A stretch of 64,000 bases of DNA from Lumbricus rubellus. Taxonomy: Eukaryota > Annelida > Clitellata > Crassiclitellata > Lumbricidae. The stretch's first letter is position 1; every line of letters starts with the position of its first letter. A program made the translations under genes and the position numbers. Below are positions 1 through 10,283 of this stretch, one piece after another. Below the pieces are notes generated by a model. It was not told the DNA's origin. It did no database searches and saw only the letters and a program-made list of their open reading frames with translations. The stretch lies in NCBI GenBank assembly GCA_945859605.1, contig OX243816.1, forward strand, positions 168,501-232,500, read 5' to 3'.

Positions 1-115
1 TATTAATAGTGCCCAAAATTGTTAAGTTCGCCGATCGACGTAAGCCATATTATTTACCATTGCGATTATATTGCGAACTGTTTAGGTAAGTTAAATACAC
101 TTAGGTAAAGACGCA

Positions 116-354
116 CACTGCGTGCCCGTACTCCAAACAGTATGGCTGCCAACGAATGCAATAAAATTAGAGCGCGACCATCGACGACATTGTTCATCAA
201 TTCAGCTTCAGCAGAATGACTGCACTAAACCTAAAACTAACCGACCCTCACGCTTTGCATGTTGAGATGCATGTTGCGATGTCGTCGATCCGTCGCGCTC
301 TAATTTTATTGCATTCGTTGGCAGCCATATTGTTTGGAGTACGGGCACGCAGTG
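116..354. repeat. Foldback repeat, arms about 75 bp
   Basis: Bases 116-190 and 279-354 are inverted copies of each other, nearly perfect apart from a small mismatch and indel near the inner ends. They flank a spacer of about 88 bp. This is the structure of a foldback element or the remnant of a small terminal-inverted-repeat transposon. I see no coding potential. No target duplication could be assigned. Confidence 0.75.
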
Positions 355-379
355 TTCGTTTTTACCCAGTTTGATTATG

Positions 380-868
380 GGGCCGTCCATAAAGTATGTC
401 ACGCCATTTTTGACCATTTTTGACCCCCTCCCCCTGTCACAAACTGTCACACTTTCTCGGACCCCCCCCCCTTAGAGTATGTCACACTTTCTCGGACCCC
501 CCCTAAAGTACGTCGCTCTTTCGAATTTTTTTGTAATTAACACCTTATTCAAATTTAATCTAAAACACACTTCACTATTAAACTGTAAAGCTTCCACTTA
601 AAAGAACTATCACATTATTAAAATGACTTTAATAGTATAATAGTTAATTGTCAACAGTTGTCACAGTTATTCATTGAAGCAGTAACTCAATGTTGATTGA
701 ATTTGAAAACAAAAATTGCAAAAATTAGACTAGACAATTATATAATACACATCTTTAAAAAAATTAATGTGTGACGTCACACATGGCCTGACCCCCTCCC
801 CCTGTCACAAACTGTCACACTTTCTTACACCCCCCCCATTGGAGCGTGACGTACTTTATGGACAGCCC
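380..868. mobile_element. Non-autonomous DNA transposon (MITE), about 0.49 kb
   Basis: The ends are inverted: the left starts GGGCCGTCCATAAAGTA and continues into a GTCACGC motif, and the right is its near-perfect reverse complement ending in GACAGCCC. Inside each end is a subterminal segment with CCCCCTCCCCCTGTCACAAA followed by a C-run, repeated in direct orientation near 424 and 791. The interior is AT-rich with no open frame. Similar GGGCTGTCC-type ends occur on widespread metazoan MITEs. The superfamily and target duplication are not certain. Confidence 0.65.
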
Positions 869-1879
869 TATATTAATAAATTTGAATAAGCTGGTGCCCC
901 GCGCTTGGCTTTCAAGTAGCACTTTAGAAATTTGGAGATAACGATTACGATTAAATTTCGCCTCTGCCCGAATGTCTACCTACCTCTGTGAACCACAGGA
1001 GGTGCCCGGTGTTTAGCCTAAAAATATTTGGCTTCAGGTACTTAAACAAATTGCAGTACGATTGCCTTCGGTTGATGCATTGTCGTCCTATTTTAGACTC
1101 CATAGCAGTATTTAAGAAATTAGTAGTAACCTTAAACTTGTTTATTCATTGGAATCATTGGTAGATTCAACTTCCATAAACTTTTATGAACCATCCGATT
1201 AACGCCTTGCTTAATTTTCTGATAAGTTATTTTCTGGTACACCTATACATACGACTTACAAACCTTGAAATTTTATGTCCCATAGTGACATGCTAAGTTT
1301 ACATGGCAATATCATAGCAAGTGCTTATGCTAGACATCAATATGAGTTATAGTAATGCCATCCGACTAACATTTTTGGCAATATGTTTGTATGTATGCGT
1401 GCATTTATTATAGATTGCTTGGTGTTAAATGCTGATGTGTTCTGGGACGATGACAGAATGCTGTTTGAGGACCCACTGTTTTCAACAGCCTCATCACAAA
1501 ACTCAATACAGTTGAATCCTCTGAAATCAGCTCTATCTGTTTCCAACCACTTGTGTGTTTTCAAATTGTGAATATTATCCAAAATCCTCTCTGGATTATG
1601 TTTTTGTCTAAGTAATATTTCCCTTCTGCATTGCTGAGGCTTCTGGCCCATTGCATTGTGTCCACGAGTGCAGTGGTGGCAGCAGCTTTAGTGCTCCTTA
1701 TACCACAGCACTGTCTACTAGGAGCCTCTTGGACTCTAGGCTAAGACCAGCCAAAACAAAATTTATAATGTTGCTGAGATTCTGTATAAACTGAAAATTA
1801 CATGATTTGTAAAGGAGAACAGGTCAGAGAATATTATGTAGACATAAAAAGCAAGTTAAGTACTTTTGTCTAGTTGCAG
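869..1879. other. Non-coding stretch upstream of the first gene A exon
   Basis: I see no convincing exon, repeat end or RNA gene here. Short overlapping frames on both strands (around 1337-1651) show no recognisable domain. It could be intergenic sequence or an intron of gene A, whose 5' end is not defined. Confidence 0.4.
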
Positions 1880-3557
1880 ATGGAATATGTATCGTCTAAA
1901 GGTCTTTGCCGAAAACGGAGACACAAGTCCCATGGTGCACGAAGTGGCCGTGGAGACAAGTCTAGAAAGGTACTCTTGTAAAAATGTATTCATGTGTCAA
2001 TCACAAATCGCGATCATGAATCAACGGCGGCTGTCTATTGCATTGAAAGACTTTATTCTTTACACTTATTGTTATTGTTTGTTGCCGGAATTTATGGTGA
2101 GAAATAGGGATTTCAATGTGCATGTAGAATAATTGTTGGTTACTTTTTCCGATTAATTTTCATTTTCAATTTGTTTTTCTCATATTCTGAAGCATCCATT
2201 GAAGGAGTGGACAGAGGCGAGGAAGACTGTCGATGACTGCTACATAACGCAGAATCGATTGACTGTAAGTAAGATATTCGTTCGCTTATACCTCACACAA
2301 CATCTCGACTGATCATTGTCTAAACTGGTTAGTGTAGGTTGGTGATGTTGGTTGTTGACACTTTCTACCGACTGATTGATGTTGATTATACGAAAGCAAC
2401 CTCATCAGCAGTTTTGTCTCCATTAGTGAGACAACATAGCAGAACTTTTTCGTTTTCGTTCTTCACATCTTCAGAATGTTAAGTCTATGAGAATAATAAA
2501 AATTATATTCGTACTTGTTTCAGATGAGAATGGGTTTGTTCAACAAAGGAAAAGCATCGGATATAATTCTCAGGACAGATGGAGGAGGAGGAGGAGGACA
2601 AGGAGGAGGAGGTTAGATCATTGCACCCATTCTGTTGGACTCTCTTTTACATCACCCTGTGACTCATTTCGTAGAGTAAAGCAAGACAAGACTCGATTAG
2701 ACATCAGGAAGTCCTACAAATGATTCAGATGGTCAGTGATTATGGTGATTCCTTGCAATCAATCGGGTTACGACTGGACTTAGATTGGCTTGACTTGTTA
2801 CATGTTTAACGACACTGCCATATCAGCCAAAGACCAAAGATGATATAGTGTCACCCTCCTCCATTATCCAGGCATGGGACTGGCACTGGCAGAGAACAAC
2901 GAGTGGCTTAGATTGGCCGCAGATTACTAGTACTTAGCAATCAGCTGGCACATGTTATAATTGTGTCTTACATACACATATGTGATATATACAATGTTTA
3001 CACACACACACACACACACTGCCATATCAGCCAAAGACCAATCTAAGCCACTCGTTGTTCTCTGCCAGTAATCTGCGGCCAATCTAAGCCACTCGTTGTT
3101 CTCTGCCAGTGCCAGTCCCATGCCTGGATAATGGAGGAGGGTGACACGTATTGGATTGGACTGATTTGTTTTAGTTGAGAGTGAAGGTTGCAGATGGCAG
3201 AAGCCGGTGTTGTACGAAGGACGAAGAGGAGGAGGAGCAGAGACGTTTAGTCACCAGCCAAAGACGAAAGGGAATTACGTCAGCAAAGAGAACAGGTAAA
3301 GTCTACTGAAGAAATGGTTCAATCATAGTAAATGATTTGGAGTCGAATCGTCTGGTGATGTAGTCGATCATTGCTCGTGCCTTTGGATTACAGCTAGGTA
3401 GCATGTTGGCTAGAAAGTCCATCTCGAATATTCTGTTGCTTATGAGTGTCTCTGCTTCAAATGGTCTAATTCGTGATTACCATTGTGCAGAACAGTAGTG
3501 AGAGGGAGAGAGAGAGAGACAGAGAGAGAGAGACAGAGAGAGACAGAGACAAGAGAC

Positions 3558-3639
<82 letters not shown>

Positions 3640-6600
3640 CGATGGAATAAAGCTTAAAACTTTTGTTTCATTTCCTTCAGAATTGTTTCTTCTGAAGCTG
3701 TGGGTGATGACGACCACGCAGCTGCTGCTGCTGCTGCTGCAGTGAATATGTCGACCAGTAATTTGCCGAATGTAAGTTCAGTTTGAATCATGTCTTTGAA
3801 GTGAGGCATCGATTCTGAAAACTCTATTTCTAGATATGCCATTCTGAGTAGCTGCTCTTTGACAATTTCTTCCTTTTTCTGTAGCCTACGTTTTTTTTGT
3901 CTGAGTGAAACTTGGACCATTTTGGGACCTTGTCATTTAGAATATTTACTGCATTTATGCGTAGTTCATTCCTTTCCACTCTAGGGGCCACATGAACTGT
4001 AACCAATAGGCCTATGTGTCATCGTGGCTCGTGAGTTTACAAATATTTGTATATATATATACACTCCTCCTGCTTGGTGAGGGTTTGCTAATTTTGGTGA
4101 GCTAGAATGGCTATATGTTCCTTGATAAAGAAACTTATGAAGCAAGGCTTTTGCCCTCAAACTCCTCTACATATGGATCAAAGCTGACCATGCTCCATTT
4201 GCCATTATTTTGGCTAATACATGGCATGCCCTTCATGGTTCTCCCCCCTTCAGTTCATCAATCACAATGCTCTACAACCACATTCTCACAACCTTCATGG
4301 TTCCACGTTCAGACTTCCTCACAGGAAAGAAATTCATTACCAGGATGCTTTACACATAATAAATTATTAATGTAAATATATGCTCTAACTTTACTATTCA
4401 TTGATATTACTGCACTTCTATGTGTTATTTTTCATTATTTTCTAAGGGTCATTGTGCATTTACATATGGAGTAATAAAGACTCCACTTACTTACTTACTT
4501 ACAATGAGCAAGTCTTCTCTGATGTGTGTTGTTACAAGATATCTGACATTTTGTCTCTTTTATGGAAAAGAGAAATGTTAGACAGTTCATGTACAACAAG
4601 CACAAGTGCTCAGATTTATTTTACATTACAATGTCTGAGCGATGTTAAAACTGCTTTGGATGTGTTACAGCCAACTTCTGTGGACCTTGTCGAAAAGTGA
4701 TGCACTTGTTTCTTTTCAATCATTTCTTCCGGATGGATTATAATTCAAAGAGCTCTGCTAAAATCCAATTTTGATAGGTTACCTGACTGCAGTTATTCTA
4801 TTGAAATTTCTTTCTTTCTCATGAAAGCTGATTGTATAATTTATTGATTCTGTTTAGTCTCCTGGCATCAAGAAATTATCGTCGTTTCTGACAGAACACA
4901 TTGATCCAAAGTGCATCATTCCGACGTCAGGTCAGCTCCATCTCATCTCACTATATTATTATTATTACTAGTAATTAGCATTTGTTACGTCGTCGCATCA
5001 ATGTCTAATGAAACTTGGACTGAGAGCAATTACCGCCAGTGAAGGACTTGATGAAGGTTCTTCGTGCAGAGAGATCTGTGGATGCGAACGATGTGAGAAT
5101 GGAGGAGGAGATGGAGAAGATGAACGAAACACAGACTAATTTGGTTGTTTGAATTGTCTTTCATAAAAAGCAATCATTGAAGTGCGAGTGTTTTACTCTT
5201 ATTTCTTTCCAGGCTATTTGCAAAGAGCGAGAAAGCGTCTGCAGGAGCAATACAAAGCAGCGTAGGTTCATCAGCTGAAGTTTCATTCTGTATATAACAT
5301 AATTTTCCTAACGGCTTCTCTATGATTATAAAGAGAGGCATGACTGTTCCACTACGTAAACAAATATGGACAAGTCTCAAAGTTAATGAAACTCTTCTCA
5401 CGAACAGTGTCTGTTCAGCTCTGTGATCTGATCATCATCATCTCTTCTGAACGATTGCTATTTTTCTTTGCACTGCATGAGATGACGACGGTTGTTGTTC
5501 TTTGTCAGCTACATCTTTCACTCGATTCACTGAATTTCACTCTACTTACAAGACGTTGTCGTTATGTAATATTGTCTACGATGATCTGCTGCTCGTGTCT
5601 ATAATTATTTGCCTGCGAAGAGACAGAGCGCAGTATAAATATGTGATGTGATCAGTTGCACTTGTCTTAAATTGCAGTCTCTAAACTGTATTCGCAGTTT
5701 GCAGAAGGTGGAAGAAGAGAAGGAGAATCTGGACAGTCACGCAGTTCACACAGAACAATCATGTCGTCGTCGTCTGACATTGCAACGCAGCATCCATAAG
5801 ACACAGCAGCAGCAGCAGCAGCAGCAGCACAATGCAGCGCATCTACAAACCACAGAGGAGGATGCTGCTGCTGCTGTTTTGTGGTGGTCATCATCATCAG
5901 CCGGTGCCAATCGCTCGGACATTCCACCACCACCACCAGCATCATCATCATCAATGCCGCTGCCATATCACTCACTTCATCAACCAACCAACAAAGCAGC
6001 AGCTCAGCCGACGACGACGACGACAACAGGATCATCATCACCTTCTGCTTCACTCGGAAATCATCTCAAAGGTTTTCTTACTCACCTACTCACTTATTCA
6101 TTTGTCACAGTCCAGTCAACTCTCATCATTTCAATACAAAAACCATCAGCTAACAAATGATTTCTCTGAATTTTTTGTACAACTTAAAGACTGAAACAAC
6201 TGTAGTCGGTGCTAAACTATTCAGAGTGCAATAATATTGGTGAGAGATGCAGTTAAGCAAAAAATGATATTTTCAATTGTATTTTTCAGATATTTATCTA
6301 AGATCTGCACAAATATTACTGCCATCATTTTGTAAAGGTTACGTTGCAAAACAAATCCTCGTCTCATCTTTGTCACAGGTTGCAATGCAACATCTTCTAT
6401 GGTAGCATGATATGAATTCAGATCATGATGATGATGACGATGATGATGGTGATGTAACTGTAGAGTTCTGGTCTGCTGCTGCTGCTGATGCTGGTTCGAT
6501 GCGTAACCATGTCAACATCCTTTCTCAACCTCTGCTCAACATAACTGATGCAAAGAGTCTCCTGGCGCTGAATGACTTTGTGTATCGTGCTAAGCAGATG

Positions 6601-7448
6601 AGCTCCTGTGCTGCTGCTGCTGCTGTCACGTCGTCTGACCTCCGCCTCCTTCCATCCTTTGTCAATGACAATCCAACTGCTTCCGGTCCTTCGTCTTCCG
6701 AGTGGACCGTCGACCTTGACAACGGAGGATGCCTCAAGTACATACGCCAACCGTCGACAAGTTGTTCAAGGAATCATTCCAACGTCGCATATTTTAATCA
6801 GGTAAACAGCAAGGACTAAAATAATATATTCTAATTAATATAAAAACCTTAAAATATGTGATCTATTCAACCCGGTTTTCAGTCGAAATAAGTAAAGACT
6901 AATATAATATTATTGTGGATGATTTTCTGGATCCCATCCAGCCTACAGTTGGGTCTTAGTGCACCAACACTTGATAGCTTGTACATCAGACACCAGTGCT
7001 GCTAAAGCAGTTATCAATTACTAGTTACAATCACTAATTGCAATAACTGGTGAGATGTTCCTGAATCGCATTTGGCATACAGTGCTGTGAGCATGATAGT
7101 CAAAAGATGGTTTCTAATCTCGTTGTTTTTTCTTTGTAGCAGACAGATGGAGGAGGAGGAGGAGGTGACATTCTGGACATTGCAGAAACCAACCAAATGT
7201 CAACCGATTACATGCTGCAGTTGTTAAGTGACGCCAACAATGTCAACGACGATGACGACCTGGCGACGGCAGATGGTACTGAAGAGCACCAGATGGAATT
7301 GGTTGGGGGACTTCTGAGTTTGAAGAATTCCCAGGGGTGTATGGACGAGACAATCAGTTCGTGGGAAATGCAACTACCAAAGCTATTGGTACCGACAGTT
7401 CATTCACCAAGTCCCCAACAGAAATACTATCGCAGAAAAGTCTTCTAG
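1880..7448 (+). CDS. Gene A: multi-exon gene of unknown function (3' part; 5' end not defined)
   Basis: I do not recognise the protein. Candidate exons, each bounded by AG acceptors and GT donors: 1880-1969, 2193-2268, 2524-2611, 3194-3295, 3681-3771, 4858-4930, 5040-5143, 5213-5265, 5698-6071, 6422-6801, 7140-7448. The phases fit throughout (0/0, 0/1, 1/2, 2/2, 2/0, 0/1, 1/0, 0/2, 2/1, 1/0, 0/stop) and the joined frame has no stop, about 579 codons. The product starts with a basic segment, then short Ala, Gly and Arg runs, a Glu/Lys-rich stretch likely to be coiled coil (exons at 5.0-5.8 kb), and Gln, Pro, Ser and Asp runs toward the C terminus. The last three exons are well supported; the first eight less so, and some donors (for example near 5143) are weak. 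It converges on gene B, with 272 bp between the two stop codons. Confidence 0.5.
2848..3147. repeat. Perfect 81-bp inverted repeat around a CA microsatellite
   Basis: Bases 2848-2928 and 3067-3147 are exact reverse complements over 81 bp. The 138-bp spacer carries a (CA)n run near 3000 and a further partial copy of the arm. The arm contains a dispersed motif (TTATCCAGGC, then TGGGACTGGCA) found again near 13365, 49008 and, as a variant, 12178, so a repeat family has been folded back here. It lies in a gene A intron. Confidence 0.85.
3501..3637 (+). repeat. GA / GACA microsatellite
   Basis: About 135 bp of (GA)n mixed with GACA units, in a gene A intron just before the exon at 3681. The long open frames on both strands here are by-products of the repeat. 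Confidence 0.9.
4085..4502 (+). mobile_element. Retroelement 3' end with CTTA tail (probable)
   Basis: The segment ends in an AATAAAGA-like signal followed by four CTTA units (4484-4502). That is the usual look of a non-LTR retrotransposon or SINE 3' end. The sequence before it has a broken open frame from about 4115. The family is not recognised. Confidence 0.4.
5698..6071 (+). CDS. Gene A exon with poly-Gln, poly-Pro and poly-Ser runs
   Basis: The open frame begins with a Glu/Lys-rich segment (likely the end of a coiled coil) and passes through eight Gln from a CAG run, an Ala run, five Pro and Ser-rich stretches. It ends at a CAAAG/GTTTTC donor in phase 1. The acceptor could be at 5698 or at 5705. 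The next exon starts in the matching phase. The reverse-strand frame across the same bases is a shadow of the CAG and TCA repeats. Confidence 0.6.
6422..6801 (+). CDS. Gene A exon with acidic start
   Basis: It enters in phase 1 after GAATTCAG and leaves in phase 0 at AATCAG/GTAAAC. It encodes a run of Asp residues, then a mixed hydrophobic and Ser-rich segment with alternating Leu/Asn patterns and a short Ala run. The phase match with both neighbours is the main evidence. No domain is recognised. Confidence 0.6.
7140..7448 (+). CDS. Gene A terminal coding exon
   Basis: The acceptor TTTGTAG precedes an open frame of 102 residues ending in TAG. The product starts with a Gly run, then an acidic Leu/Asp/Asn-rich segment that resembles a transactivation or protein-interaction tail, and a short basic C terminus. 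It joins the previous exon in phase 0. No obvious AATAAA follows within the next 250 bp. Confidence 0.6.
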   Translation, partial: QTDGGGGGGDILDIAETNQMSTDYMLQLLSDANNVNDDDDLATADGTEEHQMELVGGLLSLKNSQGCMDETISSWEMQLPKLLVPTVHSPSPQQKYYRRKVF

Positions 7449-7720
7449 GAAACGATCATTTTATCTTATTTGAATGGACTTGAAAATGAGTTTTTCATAC
7501 ACAGCCATCATTTCATTTCTTAGATTCAATTTTTTTTAACAGTTCAGGAAATTAAAATTGATATCTTGTGGTGAGGCTTAAGCCAACAGTTTCTTTGTCT
7601 GTGTTGTCATGATCAATCAATCTCTGGAATTTATATAGAACCCTTCAAGACAACTAACTATTCAAAGGTGCTCAATACATACACATATATGGGTTGACAG
7701 TAATTCTTGGAAGATTGTTT

Positions 7721-8008
7721 TTAGTTTACTTCTGGCTTATTTCGTATTTCGAGCAGTCGAGTGATAAGAGAATTTGGTGGGAGTTCGTTGACTCCCCCCG
7801 AAGGAACAACAAAGAGTTTCTGGCAGATGGGGCAAGGCACGGACCGTTTGCCCTGGTGCTGGTCGATGTATTTCCTCAGACAGTCGGCGCAGAATGAGTG
7901 GATCGAGCAAGGCAGAATGCGCGGATTCGTGAAGATATCGCGGCAGATTGGACATTCGATCAGCTCTCGGTCAAGCACTTCACGTGTCAGTCCAGGAAAT
8001 TCGTTGTT
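7721..8008 (-). CDS. Gene B terminal exon: RING finger
   Basis: The acceptor TGTTTTAG precedes a phase-0 frame of 95 residues ending in TAA. Near its N terminus lies a C3HC4 RING: CPIC, then LPC, IHSF, CADC and a second CPIC. RING fingers of this type bind E2 ubiquitin-conjugating enzymes. The domain looks like those of TRIM proteins, but in TRIMs the RING is N-terminal; here a stop codon follows 25-30 residues after it. Reading it as the C terminus of gene B rests on the phase match with the exon at 9293-9135. A possible donor (GAA/GTAAAC) just before the stop leaves open a separate RING gene continuing left. Confidence 0.7.
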   Translation of the reverse strand, partial: NNEFPGLTREVLDRELIECPICRDIFTNPRILPCSIHSFCADCLRKYIDQHQGKRSVPCPICQKLFVVPSGGVNELPPNSLITRLLEIRNKPEVN

Positions 8009-10239
8009 CTAAAACAGCATTTACCCCAGCACATCATCATCTCATAATACTTCTCTTGTTTGCAGACACACAAGGGGACACACATGCACACCCACACACA
8101 CACAGTCACACAAAAACATGCACACACACACACACACAAAATATACACTATCCCTCTTAAAACTTACCACAAAGTAGGACCACAACTGTAAACCTTGTGG
8201 CGTTTCTTATCTGTATGTGATACCTAATAGTAACACTTAATGTCAACCAACTACATTTTGGTTTTTCTTTTCATTATTGTTAGTACAATACAGTCTTTAA
8301 GTATTATAGTTACAAAGCCTTACCTTTATTTTTTCTTCGTTATAGTTAATTTCCAAGTTTTACTCACAGTTATTCTCAGGTAGAATGTCACTAATCCGGT
8401 GCTGCATTGTCACTTAGATATAGAAAAGCATTTTTTTTGAGATGATGTGCAGCTCGTCTTAACAAAATAAATGAAGTCCATTATTATTTTTGATTCATTA
8501 GTGCAGACCAGTGTTTAATCTAGTCGCCCTGCTTTTGGAGGGGTAGGGGTGGGGGTGGATTTGGGTTTCTGGGGCTGAAAAAGCGTTCGTTTTGGGTGGA
8601 CGGCAACCGGCTGCTGAGCCACCGACGACGACACCATCCATGTGTGATCGGCCATTTTTAATGACGACCTTTTTTTAGTCTTTCGTTAAAAATCTCAGAA
8701 AAATATACCACTTTCGGTAATATACCATTTTCGCTACTAAAAAAACTGATAACCTTCTAGTCTTTCTTTCTGCATATCCGTGTGTGCATGTACACAAGAC
8801 CGGTCGATTTTTCTGGTGGGGAAATTGTTACACATTTAGTTTTACTGGGGCTGGGGGATCGTACGTATTTATATGTATACAACACCTTGCAGTTTTTTCT
8901 TGGGGGGAATTCATTCCTGGGGTTCTTCCCCAGCAGAGATGTCTAGATTACACACTGAGTACAGACTGAATTCTGCATAATTATGTTGCATATGCTGCTG
9001 ATCACGCACATGGCTGAAAGAAGAAGAGGAGAGGAAAGGAGGAAGAGAAGGAGGAGGAAGAGGAGTGGAAGAGGAGAGGAAGGGGAGAGGAAGGGGAGAT
9101 GGGACTGAACGTTGACTGATGAGAGGAAACTTACATTGACTGATTCCGTGACGTCACATGACCAGAGCGGCCGATCGAGCAGACGGATGGAAAGGACTTG
9201 ACCAGCTGAGCGCATTCCAATCGCAGGACAGAATTTCGCTGCAGCTGCTGCACGACTGACGTTGTTATTGCAGACGAATGGAAATTCACAGATCTAAGGA
9301 ATAATAATGAGACAGCAGAAAGCAACTGTAGATTGTAGAACGCTTAGACTATGAAAACCATTCTTAACCAATTCACAAAGTTATTCCTTCTTCCAAGAAG
9401 GTTCAATAGCTGCACTGGAATTTGAGCTGCTCAGAGGACAAAGTTACAAGACAATTCTGGTGGAAGCTTTCTTCCTGTAATAAATAAAAAATCTTTAATA
9501 TTCTATTTTTTTTCATAAAATGCTGTAAATTATTATAGTCGTAGGTTACTATTGATCCATTTTTATTGAAGTAGACGAAGACTTTGTCGTCATCGTCATC
9601 TGCTGAATTCTTCTTCCGAATGCCGCAACCAATTCGATCTCCATATGTTGACTTCACTTGCTTCGTCGTCTCCAGCGTCTCTGCTCCTCTGTACACTCTG
9701 CCACACACGCATACGCACCCACACACGCACGCACAGTCAAAATATGCACTTATTGATTTCAGCAGATCAAGAATTAATATTTAGTTTTAGAATCATACAC
9801 CTTTGAACCCACGTACGTTTACCACTTTCTATCAAATGTCATGTTATAAAAATTTGACATGCAGAATACTGAGCAGCAATTGTGCTTTGTTAAATACTTG
9901 CAACCAGTTGATGGCACAAGATGTCTTCTAATTTATTCTTATGGAAGCAACCTTTACGTATAAGCTAACTATTAAAAGAGATCTTATTATTATTGTGTTG
10001 GTGTCATCACATGGCATATCATAAAATGCAGGAATCACGTCTTGGCACACATATTGTACCGTCGTGCATAAGAAGACTCAGAAGAAAGGTCTCACATCAA
10101 TTGCATGGGTCTATGTACTGTTGCCTTTGACTGTAAAACATACTGCTAAACAGAGTGATCTATCCTAACTGTCCAACACATTGGAACGTGTTGGAATCTG
10201 TTAGGCAAAGGTGCAGAGTTTCTGTGGTTGGCTCCACAC

Positions 10240-10283
<44 letters not shown>

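Noticed and set aside
7721..8008. RING exon as the first exon of a TRIM gene
   Set aside because: No ATG precedes the RING in the frame, a stop lies just upstream of the acceptor, and a stop follows soon after it. Phase 0 fits the last SPRY exon. Not fully excluded because a weak donor precedes the stop.
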